Shown: positions 9,546-18,466, counted from the first letter of the stretch. The stretch: DNA of 64,000 bases from Niallia sp. Man26 (GCF_022049065.2 NZ_CP095743.1:2309001-2373000); one strand, 5' to 3'. Translations and numbers: made by a program. Notes: generated by a model from the letters alone, not told the origin.

Positions 9546-10364
9546 TTATGCTGCTTTTTTCATTTTAATAGAATTGTTGCTTTTTGTGCCAAAAAATGCA
9601 AGCACTAACACCACTATACTTACGATGATAACTAGCCAAAAATAAGTAGATACTGTTCCTTTATAGAAATATTGATAAAATACAGAAGCTAATCCGCCTC
9701 CAAGAATTGGACCTACTACAGGAATCCATGCGTACTTCCAGTTTGAATCTCCCTTGCCTGCTATCGGAAGCAATGCATGAGCGATACGGGGCCCTAGATC
9801 TCTTGCCGGGTTAATGGCATAACCAGTTGTTCCGCCAAGAGACATACCGATTACAACAATTAATAGTCCAACTGCGATTGGGTTTAAACCTTCTGCAAAC
9901 GAATTAGCTCCAATGTAAAGCAAGCCTAAAACTAACATGAATGTCCCAATTAATTCTCCAAGCAAGTTAGAAAATGTGTGCGGGATTGCCGGGCCTGTAG
10001 AAAATACAGCTAATTTCGCGCCTGGATCGTCTGTTGCCTTCCAGTGAGGTAAATAATGTAAGTATACGATGACTGCTCCGATAAATGCTCCAAGCATTTG
10101 AGCTATGATATATTCAGGCACTAGGCTCCATGCAAAATCACCATTAAGAGCAAGTGCTATTGTTACGGCAGGATTTAAATGGGCACCGCTGATACTGCCG
10201 ACAGCAAAAGCACCCATCGCAACAGCTAATCCCCAGGCAACCGTTATCACAATCCACCCGCTATTATTAGAAAACGTTTTCTTTAAGTTGCTGCCCGCAA
10301 CTACTCCTCCCCCAAAAACGATTAAGATCATTGTACCAATAATTTCACCTAAAAATGCAGACAT
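9546..10364 (-). CDS. glpF: Glycerol uptake facilitator GlpF (aquaglyceroporin)
   Basis: Channel passing glycerol down its gradient. 272 aa with six membrane helices and the two NPA half-helix motifs: HLNPAV (NPA 64-66) and INPARD (NPA 185-187). The Asp after the second NPAR is the glyceroporin signature that distinguishes it from water channels. A GGGGGAG site precedes the ATG. First gene of glpFK, behind a GlpP-type leader terminator and a promoter overlapped by a cre site. Confidence 0.96.
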   Translation of the reverse strand: MSAFLGEIIGTMILIVFGGGVVAGSNLKKTFSNNSGWIVITVAWGLAVAMGAFAVGSISGAHLNPAVTIALALNGDFAWSLVPEYIIAQMLGAFIGAVIVYLHYLPHWKATDDPGAKLAVFSTGPAIPHTFSNLLGELIGTFMLVLGLLYIGANSFAEGLNPIAVGLLIVVIGMSLGGTTGYAINPARDLGPRIAHALLPIAGKGDSNWKYAWIPVVGPILGGGLASVFYQYFYKGTVSTYFWLVIIVSIVVLVLAFFGTKSNNSIKMKKAA

Positions 10365-10419
10365 TCAAAATCTCCCCCTTTACACCGAATGAAAAACAAA
10401 GTTAAAAAACAGCAAAAAA

Positions 10420-10474
10420 GGAGAGCACAACAGAAAAATATCACATCAAAATGTGAAAATCTGTGTGCATCTCC
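10420..10474 (-). promoter_or_regulatory. GlpP-controlled leader terminator of glpFK
   Basis: Imperfect long inverted repeat (10420-10433 with 10461-10474) followed on the minus strand by T6. The adjacent 10471-10502 sequence matches the corresponding part of the glpD leader. Confidence 0.8.
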
Positions 10475-10508
10475 TTATCTCCGACACGTTTTATTAACTT
10501 GTAGGTTC

Positions 10509-10537
10509 ATCATAACCTACTATGAAAACGCTGTCAA
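10509..10537 (-). promoter_or_regulatory. glpFK promoter with overlapping CcpA cre site
   Basis: TTGACA (10532-10537), 17-bp spacer, TATGAT (10509-10514). The 14-mer TGACAGCGTTTTCA on the minus strand (10523-10536) fits the cre consensus and covers the -35 and spacer, predicting glucose repression by CcpA. Confidence 0.8.
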
Positions 10538-10575
10538 CACATTTACAATATTTTCTCTAGAAAAATAGTAAGAAC

Positions 10576-11115
10576 CTATTTATCCCATAATGTCCGTCTG
10601 GAAGTAGTTATGCCAGCTGCTCCAGCTTTAATCGCATTATTGACATCCGCTTCCGACCGTATTAGTCCGCCTGCTAATATCGGAACATCCAGCCGTTGTT
10701 TAATTTCTTCAATCATCCATGGCATCGTCCCTGGGAGAAGTTCAATATAATCAGGTCTTGTCCTTTGAACCAGTTTAATGCTTTTTTCAATGGCGTGGCT
10801 ATCAAGAAGGAAGACTCGCTGTATGGCAATTACATTCTTTTGCTTAGCTTTTAGAATGACAGATGATTTTGTCGAAATCAGTCCATACGGCTTAAATTCC
10901 TGGCAAATAAATTCTGTAGCAAAGTCATCGCTCTTTAACCCTTGGATTAAATCCACATGATAAATCATTTTCTTGCCTGCACTTCTTGCAAGCTTGCTGA
11001 TATTTTTCAATTGAGAAATATGTATTTCCAAGAAGACTCCTACTTCATAATCGCTTTCCAAAAAGGCTTCGAATTCCTTTAAATTTGATGATGCAGGTAT
11101 TATTTTTTGGTCCAT
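10576..11115 (-). CDS. glpP: Glycerol operon antiterminator GlpP
   Basis: RNA-binding antiterminator that, with glycerol-3-phosphate, lets RNA polymerase pass the leader terminators of glpFK and glpD. 179 aa, the normal length. TIM-barrel-like sequence with MIYHVDLIQGL (~70-80), IELLPGTMPW and PILAGGLIRSEADVNNAIKAGA near the C-terminus. Located directly upstream of glpF, the order known from B. subtilis (glpP-glpF-glpK-glpD). It follows the PAP2 gene by 14 bp, so those two may be co-transcribed. Confidence 0.93.
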   Translation of the reverse strand: MDQKIIPASSNLKEFEAFLESDYEVGVFLEIHISQLKNISKLARSAGKKMIYHVDLIQGLKSDDFATEFICQEFKPYGLISTKSSVILKAKQKNVIAIQRVFLLDSHAIEKSIKLVQRTRPDYIELLPGTMPWMIEEIKQRLDVPILAGGLIRSEADVNNAIKAGAAGITTSRRTLWDK

Positions 11116-11129
11116 CTTTTACCCTCTAG

Positions 11130-11783
11130 TCATTTATTTTTTCTCTCTTCATAATAGCGGAAAACAAGGATGCATACTAGCAAAAATGCAAACCCAACTG
11201 CAAAGCCGCCAACAACATCTGTCGGGTAATGAACACCTAAATAAATCCTGCTTATGCCAATCATCAGAATGACCAAGCATGCAATAATAATCGTTGCTGC
11301 TTTTTTTCCTGCTGTCTTCCAGATATGCAAGAATACATATGCGGCACTTCCATAAAAAATTAAGGAACCCATGCTATGTCCACTCGGAAAACTGTAACCA
11401 TGCTCTGTAATCAGCGGCAAAATATCCGGCCGCTCCCGTTTGAATATCCATTTCAAAAACTTATTAAGCAAGCCTCCAAGAGCCGGTGCACAAATCAGAA
11501 AAGCGGCAAGAGAAAATTTCCTGTAAAGGCATAAAAGCACTGCGCCAACCACGACTGCCACCGCGATAAACTTAATTGAGCCTAAATCGGTCAATATCAC
11601 TGTCCATTCGGTTGTAGCATCACTTTCAAAAGACTGAATGTAATCAATAATAACTTGATCAAATGCGATTATTTCCGCTCCCTGTATTCTCGAGGCAACA
11701 AAAATAAACATGACGATAAACAATACGACTATGGTTAATATGGTAGTTACATATTTTAATGTCATTTGCTCTGTTTTATTCAA
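11130..11783 (-). CDS. PAP2-family membrane phosphatase (PgpB/YodM type)
   Basis: Membrane phosphatase acting on lipid phosphates such as undecaprenyl pyrophosphate or phosphatidylglycerol phosphate. 217 aa with about six helices. All three PAP2 motifs are present: KWIFKRERPD (KxxxxxxRP), PSGHS and SRIYLGVHYPTD (SRxxxxxHxxxD). The exact substrate cannot be read from sequence. The 14-bp gap to glpP suggests an operon, with no obvious functional link. Confidence 0.9.
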   Translation of the reverse strand: MNKTEQMTLKYVTTILTIVVLFIVMFIFVASRIQGAEIIAFDQVIIDYIQSFESDATTEWTVILTDLGSIKFIAVAVVVGAVLLCLYRKFSLAAFLICAPALGGLLNKFLKWIFKRERPDILPLITEHGYSFPSGHSMGSLIFYGSAAYVFLHIWKTAGKKAATIIIACLVILMIGISRIYLGVHYPTDVVGGFAVGFAFLLVCILVFRYYEERKNK

Positions 11784-11871
11784 TAATTCTCACCTTTCTT
11801 ATAATGGATTGCCCATTTACATAGAACTGTAGACATAATTACCTAAAAAGGAAAATTTGTCAAACAAAAGC

Positions 11872-11898
11872 ATGCAAAGGGGCAATCCCCCCTTGCAT
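11872..11898 (-). terminator. Intrinsic terminator at the end of ku
   Basis: A GC-rich stem (about 11873-11882 with 11888-11897) overlaps the end of the gene and is followed on the minus strand by GCTTTTG. Confidence 0.7.
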
Positions 11899-12746
11899 TA
11901 TGCTTCTTTCGCGACTTTTTTTCTTGTTTTTGTTTTTGTCTTTACCTTTTTTTCTTCTGCTGCTGGCTGTTCCGGTTTAGTGTTGTCTATTGATGCTTGC
12001 AATGCTGCCATTAGGTCCATGACATTGGAAGTTTGCACCTTTTCTTTACTTGTAACAATTTCTTGGCCAGTTTTCTTGGCTTCAATCAATTCAAGGAGGG
12101 CTGTACGGTACTCATCCGTATACTTTGTCGGATCAAAAGCTGTCGTAAGCTGATCAATTAGCAGGATCGCTGTTTCCAGCTCTTTTTTGGCGATAGTTGC
12201 TTCTGCAGGGACATTAGGGACATCTTCAGCTTTCCTGACTTCATCAGGAAAATGAATAGTTTCCATTACTAGTGTATTTTCATACACCCTAATGACTGCA
12301 AGCTGCTCCTTCGAGCGAATGATTATTTTGGCGATACCGACCTTGCCTGATTCTATTAATGCCTCACGGAGTAGTCCGTAAGCTTTGTTACCTCCATCAC
12401 CAGAAGACATATAATAACATTTATCATAATAAATAGGATCTATCTCTTCCATCTTAACAAAGTCGATAATTTCTACTGCCTTATCTTCATTTTCTTTTTG
12501 GAGCTTTTCCAAATCCTCTTTATCAAGAACAACATATTTACCTTTTGCATATTCATATGCTTTTACAATATCCTCAGGTGCCACTTCTTGTTCACATGCA
12601 GAGCATTTTTTTTCATATTTAATCGGCGCATGACATGTTTTATGCAATGTCCGCAGCTTTATATCTTTATCCTCTGTTGCTGTGTGCAGTTTTATCGGGA
12701 TGTTAACTAATCCGAAGCTGATGCTTCCTTTCCACATTGTGTGCAT
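11898..12746 (-). CDS. ku: Ku homologue, non-homologous end-joining protein
   Basis: Homodimeric ring protein that binds DNA double-strand ends and recruits the LigD activities. 282 aa, starting MHTMWKGSISFGLVNIPIKL, the almost invariant opening of bacterial Ku. The core barrel extends to about residue 250; the tail is rich in lysine (VKTKTKTRKKVAKEA) and contributes to DNA binding. CHAPIKYEKKCSACEQE resembles the Cys-containing insertion of the family. Divergent from the LigD-type polymerase gene. In B. subtilis this pair acts in spores and stationary phase. Confidence 0.95.
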   Translation of the reverse strand: MHTMWKGSISFGLVNIPIKLHTATEDKDIKLRTLHKTCHAPIKYEKKCSACEQEVAPEDIVKAYEYAKGKYVVLDKEDLEKLQKENEDKAVEIIDFVKMEEIDPIYYDKCYYMSSGDGGNKAYGLLREALIESGKVGIAKIIIRSKEQLAVIRVYENTLVMETIHFPDEVRKAEDVPNVPAEATIAKKELETAILLIDQLTTAFDPTKYTDEYRTALLELIEAKKTGQEIVTSKEKVQTSNVMDLMAALQASIDNTKPEQPAAEEKKVKTKTKTRKKVAKEA

Positions 12747-12844
12747 ACCATCTATTCTCCAATCCTAAATATTTCTTAGTTAGTGTGTTTCTTATTAATA
12801 AGTTGGCTATTCCGCATGTCTTTCATGCAATGAAATCTTGGAAA

Positions 12845-12874
12845 TGAATGAATTAGTCTCACTAGCGTACACTA
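12845..12874 (+). promoter_or_regulatory. Possible sporulation-type (sigma-G/F) promoter of the ligD-like gene
   Basis: TGAATG (12845-12850) and TACACTA (12868-12874) resemble a forespore promoter, in keeping with sigma-G control of ykoU/ykoV in B. subtilis. The match is loose. Confidence 0.35.
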
Positions 12875-12909
12875 TTTCGTAAATAAACATTGTTAGGAGT
12901 ACTGGTTTT

Positions 12910-14118
12910 ATGAAATATACTGCTTCCTTTACAATAACAGAGTACCGCAAAGCTGATATGCTCTTTTCAGTAGGTGTTTCTGACAATGGAAACATCAAAA
13001 ATGTCGGACAATTCAGTGAAGGATTAACAGCAAAAGAGTTAACCGCCTTATCAGGCATCTTAGAAAAGAATAAACAGTCTGAAGAAAAAGGCGTAATGAC
13101 AGTCACACCTGGAATTTGTGTAGATTTAGAATTTACTTCCTTTGCCAATGGGCAAATTGAAAATCCAGTATTTCTCCAATTTGTTTTTGAAAAGTCTTGG
13201 CAGGAATGCACCTATGAAAAATTACTACAACAAATTGGCATAGAGCAACAAATTACCCACCCAGATAAGCCATTATTTCCGGGTAATGAGTTGCGCAAAA
13301 TCGACTTTATTGAATATTTAACAGAAGTGAAAGATGTGATGCTTCCATTTTTACATAACCGCTTGCTAACTGTTATTCGTTTCCCGCATGGATTGTTTGG
13401 CGATTCCTTTTACCAGAAGCAATGTCCAGAGTATGCGCCTCCCTTTGTCCAGACAAGCTGGAAGGAGGATATTAATTACATTGTTTGCAATAATGAGCAG
13501 ACACTTATGTGGCTTGGCAACCAGCTTGCATTTGAGTTCCATATTCCATTTGAAACGATTCTGTCAGATAGCATGCCGTCTGAAATTGTATTTGATCTCG
13601 ACCCGCCATCAAGAGATCATTTTTCACTTGCCATTAAAGCGGCCCAAATATTAAAGACCATTCTGGACGGCTTAAAATTAATCGCCTTTATAAAGATATC
13701 TGGCAATAAAGGTATCCAAGTTTATATCCCGCTTCCAGAAAAAACGTACACATATGAAGAGGCGAGAGTCTTTACTGAATTTATCGCTAATTATATGGTA
13801 ACTATGGAACCAAAGTTATTTACGATTGAGCGCTTGAAAAAAAATCGCCATAACCGCCTGTATATTGATTATATCCAGCATAGTGAAGGAAAAACGATTG
13901 TTGCTCCGTATTCTATAAGAGGAAATGAAGGCGGATATGTTGCCTGCCCAATTCATTGGGAAGAGCTGACAGACAGCTTGACACCGCAGTCATACTCAAT
14001 GAAATCCGTACAAAAGCGGATAAAAAACAACATAAACCCGTTTGCAGATTATTTTGAGGCGAAAAAAAAGCAGTCCTTAAAAGCTGTACTGCAGTTCATT
14101 CAGTCAAATAACTCATGA
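12910..14118 (+). CDS. LigD-type polymerase/primase with an N-terminal OB-like domain
   Basis: NHEJ repair polymerase (402 aa) of the archaeo-eukaryotic primase family. Residues ~115-400 are the LigD POL domain: THPDKPLFPG (~116-125), RFPHGLFGDSFYQK (~157-170), metal-binding FDLDPP (228-233), KISGNKGIQVYIPL (~262-275) and the IDYIQ...VAPYSIRG segment with the third Asp. Residues 1-~110 resemble the OB-fold end of an ATP-dependent ligase (VGQFSEGLT, VDLEFTSFANGQIENPVF). The nucleotidyltransferase part is absent here; a separate ligase gene lies at 17534. At position 270 a Gln stands where many LigD POL domains have His. Confidence 0.85.
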   Translation: MKYTASFTITEYRKADMLFSVGVSDNGNIKNVGQFSEGLTAKELTALSGILEKNKQSEEKGVMTVTPGICVDLEFTSFANGQIENPVFLQFVFEKSWQECTYEKLLQQIGIEQQITHPDKPLFPGNELRKIDFIEYLTEVKDVMLPFLHNRLLTVIRFPHGLFGDSFYQKQCPEYAPPFVQTSWKEDINYIVCNNEQTLMWLGNQLAFEFHIPFETILSDSMPSEIVFDLDPPSRDHFSLAIKAAQILKTILDGLKLIAFIKISGNKGIQVYIPLPEKTYTYEEARVFTEFIANYMVTMEPKLFTIERLKKNRHNRLYIDYIQHSEGKTIVAPYSIRGNEGGYVACPIHWEELTDSLTPQSYSMKSVQKRIKNNINPFADYFEAKKKQSLKAVLQFIQSNNS

Positions 14119-14140
14119 AATGAAACGGCATACAAAGAAA

Positions 14141-14167
14141 AGAGAACCAGCGAGTTCTCCTTTTTTT
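14141..14167. terminator. Intrinsic terminator after the LigD-type polymerase
   Basis: A short stem (14142-14147 with 14154-14159) followed by T7, between convergent genes. Confidence 0.7.
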
Positions 14168-14182
14168 GTTTATATAATAATT

Positions 14183-15685
14183 TTACATAAGCGTTTCATT
14201 AAATGGATAAATCATTTCCTTTGTAATTCCTAAATTCTCAAAAAAATGCTGCTCAATAAAGTAACTTATTTCTCTCAATTCAGAAGAAGTCGGAAAAGAT
14301 GAAATATTGATTTTGGGTATATGCTCAATACATGTATTTACAGGATTTAATTCACCGGCCGATATAAGTAAATCAAACTCCTCATACATATACAGCAGAT
14401 TTAAACTGGAAGGGTCCAAGCTGGATATTTTTAGCTTACTGTCAAAATGATAGGCTAATATTTCACGAATATAATCTTTTTCACTGTATGTTCTACACAC
14501 AACAGCTACTTGGATTTTGTGATGGTTCCATCTCCTTATTACAGCTGCTTGTACTAAGGAGAAAATCTCAAGTGTATCAAGCTTTTTAAATAGGAGTGAG
14601 TATGGAGTCAGGCATTCCTCAGCAAGCTTTTCTATTGCTTGAAAAAGCTCGTTCTCTTCAAAAAAATCTAAGTATTGCAGAGCAGAATTTTTCACTGTTT
14701 CTGTCTCAAATTCCGTTTCAACAGATATTCGCTTTAGTGACTGATACAAGTGGAACAAGAAAATATCATCCTGTGAAATCGGAAAACCAATAAACCGATC
14801 AAGCTTTGCCAAATATTGAGCCATTGGATAGCCTCTTTCCGTTTTCATCGAGCTATGAATATATTTTAGATGCTTTGTTCGGTTAAGTGGCCTTTCCTCG
14901 CTCATTATAAATATGGAAAAATAAAGGATTTCCTGGAGCTGAACCTCTCTGCGCGGACATTTGACCATATATGGCGACAGCAGTTTAGTTAATTCGAAGT
15001 ATTTGCTTCCAGCATGTGTATTCAACACTTTATCAGGATAAGAAATATAATGACCCATTGAAGCCCGATGATTGGCTATAAACAGAATAATAGTCAGTCT
15101 GTGCAGCGCCCCGGTTCTGTATGACATGGAAAAGTTGGAAAACAGCCTGACTAAATGCTCTTGGAACTTAACGGCATCAAGCCCTTCCTTCACAATATTT
15201 GTTTCAAAGGACATGAAGTCCAAATATTGCATAATGAAACGACGAATCTTCTTCTCGTCCCCGACCAAACGGAAGGGACTCGCAGTCAGCATTACTTCTG
15301 CCTGTTCGACAACTTCCTGCAGCTTTTCAAGATGCCTATAAGCGGTTGATCTGCTGATATGGACTTCCTGACATATTTGCGAAACATCAACTCCATCATT
15401 TAATAAAATGATCTTCAATGTGTGCAAATACGTGTTTTTTTCTCTGATTTGTCCCAATAGATTTTCCAGCGTTCCATTCTCCGGCTTGATAAGCCTTACT
15501 CCAAATGTTTCATTCTTTTCAAAAACCCAATCCTCCGGCAGGATACTTTCCAAAAACTCTAAATCACGCCAAATGGTCGTTTTTGAAAAACCTGTTTTAT
15601 CCGAAAGAACCGCGAGGCTGTTCCACTTATCTTCACTAAGCAGCTGAAAAATTAAGTCAGAATAACGTTTATAAAATCGATTCAT
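14183..15685 (-). CDS. Mga/AtxA-like transcriptional regulator
   Basis: Large regulator (about 500 aa) with the Mga/AtxA layout: an N-terminal winged helix (FSKTTIWRDLEFLESILP), a second HTH (VHISRSTAYRHLEKLQ, ~105-125), a central region resembling PRD domains (FMSFETNIVKEGL...RLTIILFIANHR) and a C-terminal EIIB-like segment (VAVVCRTYSEKDYIREIL). Such proteins are often controlled by PTS phosphorylation. No PTS gene or obvious target is adjacent. The start at 15685 is chosen because AAAGGTG lies just upstream, but two other starts are within 9 nt. Confidence 0.8.
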   Translation of the reverse strand: MNRFYKRYSDLIFQLLSEDKWNSLAVLSDKTGFSKTTIWRDLEFLESILPEDWVFEKNETFGVRLIKPENGTLENLLGQIREKNTYLHTLKIILLNDGVDVSQICQEVHISRSTAYRHLEKLQEVVEQAEVMLTASPFRLVGDEKKIRRFIMQYLDFMSFETNIVKEGLDAVKFQEHLVRLFSNFSMSYRTGALHRLTIILFIANHRASMGHYISYPDKVLNTHAGSKYFELTKLLSPYMVKCPRREVQLQEILYFSIFIMSEERPLNRTKHLKYIHSSMKTERGYPMAQYLAKLDRFIGFPISQDDIFLFHLYQSLKRISVETEFETETVKNSALQYLDFFEENELFQAIEKLAEECLTPYSLLFKKLDTLEIFSLVQAAVIRRWNHHKIQVAVVCRTYSEKDYIREILAYHFDSKLKISSLDPSSLNLLYMYEEFDLLISAGELNPVNTCIEHIPKINISSFPTSSELREISYFIEQHFFENLGITKEMIYPFNETLM

Positions 15686-15797
15686 CCACATCACCTTTAT
15701 GCCAAAGATATATTCTATTTTGTTTAATTTAATGAAATTAATGCAGAATAGACCAGTTTTTGAATGTAGTTACTAAGATTTTTTATTAAACGCCTTA

Positions 15798-16448
15798 TCA
15801 AAGATTGACCCATCTGTACTTAATTGCTTTGACAACAGCCCTAGTCCGGCTTTTTGTCCTAGACTTTTTTAATATACTGCTAATATGGTTTTTAACCGTC
15901 TTATCACTGATTTGAAGATCGTCCGCTATATCAAAATTGCTTTTTCCCTTTGCGAGAAGCTGAAGAACAGTAAGCTCTCGTTTTGAAAAGATATGAAGAC
16001 CAGCCGAATTATTATCATTCCGCTGTGTTATATGACGGTATTGCTGCAGCACCTTGCTTGTAATAAACGGGTCCATATAGTTTTTCTCAGCTAGCAGACT
16101 TCTAACTGCCTCCTTCAGCCAAATCTCTATTTTCTCCATTTTGACAAACCCCATTACACCAATTCTTAATGAGGCATTAAAGTCTTTTTCCTCATCTTCC
16201 TGAAACAGCATAATAATCTTCGCTGCTGGATCTTCATCCAATAGCTCTTTCGCTGCTTCTATGCCATCAACATTAGGCATTAAGCTTGAAATAATAAAGA
16301 CATCCGGGTTATGAGCCTTCTTAATTGGCAGAGCAAATCTGCCATCTTGTCCTTCTGCAATAATTTGAAAGGACTGGTCTTCTCTCAGCATTTGTCGCAT
16401 TTTCTCTCTTGCACGCGGATTATTGTCTAAAAGTGCTATTGTAGCCAT
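15798..16448 (-). CDS. DegU/NarL-type response regulator lacking the phospho-acceptor Asp
   Basis: Orphan LuxR-type regulator (216 aa). The receiver-like part aligns over its length with DegU, but the segment that should read D-x-x-MP reads ISSLMPNVDG, so Ser54 (or its neighbour) replaces the phospho-acceptor Asp. The acidic pair is reduced (LLDNN). The switch Lys (FVKMEK) is kept. The C-terminal HTH is complete (FSKRELTVLQLLAKGKSNFDIADDLQISDKTVKNH). No kinase lies next to it. Likely works without phosphorylation. Start at 16448 after AAAGGGGAG. Confidence 0.85.
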   Translation of the reverse strand: MATIALLDNNPRAREKMRQMLREDQSFQIIAEGQDGRFALPIKKAHNPDVFIISSLMPNVDGIEAAKELLDEDPAAKIIMLFQEDEEKDFNASLRIGVMGFVKMEKIEIWLKEAVRSLLAEKNYMDPFITSKVLQQYRHITQRNDNNSAGLHIFSKRELTVLQLLAKGKSNFDIADDLQISDKTVKNHISSILKKSRTKSRTRAVVKAIKYRWVNL

Positions 16449-16451
16449 CAA

Positions 16452-16900
16452 TTATTGACTCCCCTTTGAAATACTTGTTGCTTATTTCCAAACACAGCCA
16501 AAAATTCGTAACCAAATCCCAACTTTTTGAACAATAAGCAAATGTTGAAAAAGCTAGAAATTTTGATGAAAGAGGGTGCTTATTGATTAAAAAATAAGGA
16601 ATTGAATGTGAATGAAATTAATAACAATCTACATTTTACAATGAGGATTAAGTTAGCTTCATCCCAATAATGAAATGCAGCTTTTCATTATCTATCATTA
16701 ATTCTTTAATACTTGTTTTTATCGTATAAAAATTGAAAAATTTCTGTTAAAGCAATACATTCTTAGATTTTTATATATTAAAAATAAATCCCGGCAAAGA
16801 ATTATCTCAAATGTAAAACGATTCGTTCCGTTTGAGAGCATCAACTTATGCCATTTACATGCTATTCTTGCATAGAAGACTTGTTAACCTTTCTTATGAA
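16452..16900. other. Intergenic region between divergent regulator genes
   Basis: About 450 AT-rich nt between the divergent response-regulator and HD-GYP genes. It must hold both promoters. I saw no reliable open frame or structured element. Confidence 0.5.
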
Positions 16901-16914
16901 GGAGGAATCATGCT

Positions 16915-17496
16915 TTGAATAACCATATTCAGGATTTAACATGCAAATTATTGAAACATTGCCGCAGGACATTAGGACACTCCATGCGCGTTGCTGACGA
17001 ACTGCATCAGTTTAGTGCTTTTATTGGTATGGGTTCATCTGCGAAGATTTTTTATATGGGGGCTTTACATGACATAGGGAAGCTGAAAATCGACCCTTCC
17101 TTGCTTAACAAGAAGGAAAAGCTGACTGAAATGGAAATGCGGGAGCTTAAGCGTCACACTCTGTATGGTAGACAGCTGTTGGAGGACAGACAAATCTTTT
17201 CCGATGAATTTTTAAATACTATTTTATATCATCATGAGAATATAGATGGGAGCGGTTATTACGGATTAAAAGGCAAAGAAATACCTCTTTTTGCGAGGAT
17301 GATTCGCATCATTGACACATATGATGCTATGGCTTACGGACGAGTCTATCAAGATCCGTTATGTGAAGACCAGGTAAAACTAAAAATGGAAAAGCTTATA
17401 AGAACTGTATTTGATGATATGCTTCTTTACTCTTATTTTAGTTATCTGGAAACAAAAAAGCTTCGCTTGCTCAAGGGCGCATTGCAACACTCCTAA
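16915..17496 (+). CDS. Small HD-GYP domain phosphodiesterase
   Basis: Standalone HD-GYP domain (193 aa), a family that hydrolyses cyclic-di-GMP or related dinucleotides. HD pair in LHDIGK (52-53), H81 in HTLYG, HHENIDG with His106/His107, then GSGYYG where the name motif is usually GYP, and IPLFARMIRIIDTYDAM. No sensor or receiver domain. TTG start at 16915 with GGAGGAA upstream. Activity is likely because the metal ligands are intact; the substrate is not proven. Confidence 0.85.
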   Translation: MNNHIQDLTCKLLKHCRRTLGHSMRVADELHQFSAFIGMGSSAKIFYMGALHDIGKLKIDPSLLNKKEKLTEMEMRELKRHTLYGRQLLEDRQIFSDEFLNTILYHHENIDGSGYYGLKGKEIPLFARMIRIIDTYDAMAYGRVYQDPLCEDQVKLKMEKLIRTVFDDMLLYSYFSYLETKKLRLLKGALQHS

Positions 17497-17497
17497 T

Positions 17498-17526
17498 AAA
17501 GCGTTGCATGAGACTCGCAACGCTTT
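17498..17526. terminator. Bidirectional intrinsic terminator
   Basis: A 10-bp stem (17498-17507 with 17517-17526) followed by A/T runs, between convergent genes. Confidence 0.85.
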
Positions 17527-17533
17527 AAAAAAA

Positions 17534-18466
17534 CTAATTTTCCATTCTGCACTCCAGGGGATCTGCTGTTACGAATGCTTCAATTATAGGATGTCTTAAT
17601 GTATGATTCTCAATCCATTCTAGAAAACTGACCTTCACTGTAAGCAGCGGCTTTAACCAAACCATATTGCTTTTGTTTGTCATACTCGCAAAAGGGCAGT
17701 TGCCAGTTTCAATGGTTTTAAGAATTTTTGTGAGTTCTGCCCAATCCTTATTTGTTAATTTGCCATTGCCGACACTGCCGATATAAACCAAATGATCTGT
17801 TTGATCATAAAGACCAAGATGCAGGGAATTGGCTACACCATTTTTATATGTTACTCCGCCTATAACAGCAATCAAGTCATGTTGTTTTTTTCTTTTCAGC
17901 CAGCGCTTATCCTTGCCTCCAATGGAGTAGCTGCTTGTCAAATCCTTAAAAACTACCCCTTCTAAATCATTGCTAAGGCAGGCTTGCAGCAGCCCCTCCT
18001 TGTCGTGAAAGCTTTCGACAAGCTGCACATGCTCATTCGGTATAAAGTACTTCTTTAAAAGCTCCTGCCTTTCTGCAAGACTATGACCTGTCAGCAACTC
18101 GCCATCTAGCTGTATTATGTCAAATACCATATAGGTTATTGGCACTTGTTCTAGCATTCCTCCATTAACGCCGACACTTTTTAGCCGATCCCGTCTCATT
18201 ACTTCGTAAAAAGATGGCTTCCCTTCCTTTAAAGCAATCAATTCTCCGTCCAAAATAAAAGAAGCTGCTGAAAAGTAAGCAGTTGTATCGATCAGTTCTG
18301 GATACTGTTTAGTCCGCTCATTTAATTTACGATTAAAGAGCTTTGTTTCACCAAATTCATGGTATGTTAGTATTCTTGTGCCATCCCATTTCACTTGGGC
18401 GATCCAGTTATCACCTGTAGGTATAGTTTCCGTTACGATTGGTTCGAAAGGGACAATTGGTTTCAT
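17534..18466 (-). CDS. ATP-dependent DNA ligase (LigD ligase domain, stand-alone)
   Basis: DNA ligase of 310 aa, comparable to the ligase part of LigD. The nucleotidyl-acceptor motif is KWDG with Lys26, followed by RKLNERTKQYPE, FILDGELIAL, LEGVVFKD and WLKRKK, the ordered nucleotidyltransferase motifs. The C-terminal OB fold ends with VSFLEWIENHTLRHPIIEAF. It seals nicks with ATP, probably in NHEJ with Ku (11898) and the polymerase (12910), although it is 3.4 kb away and not in the same operon. Confidence 0.9.
   Translation of the reverse strand: MKPIVPFEPIVTETIPTGDNWIAQVKWDGTRILTYHEFGETKLFNRKLNERTKQYPELIDTTAYFSAASFILDGELIALKEGKPSFYEVMRRDRLKSVGVNGGMLEQVPITYMVFDIIQLDGELLTGHSLAERQELLKKYFIPNEHVQLVESFHDKEGLLQACLSNDLEGVVFKDLTSSYSIGGKDKRWLKRKKQHDLIAVIGGVTYKNGVANSLHLGLYDQTDHLVYIGSVGNGKLTNKDWAELTKILKTIETGNCPFASMTNKSNMVWLKPLLTVKVSFLEWIENHTLRHPIIEAFVTADPLECRMEN

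Noticed and set aside
12807..13211. Minus-strand frame opposite the start of the LigD-type polymerase
   Set aside because: Overlaps the well-supported polymerase frame and the shared promoter region; no family resemblance.
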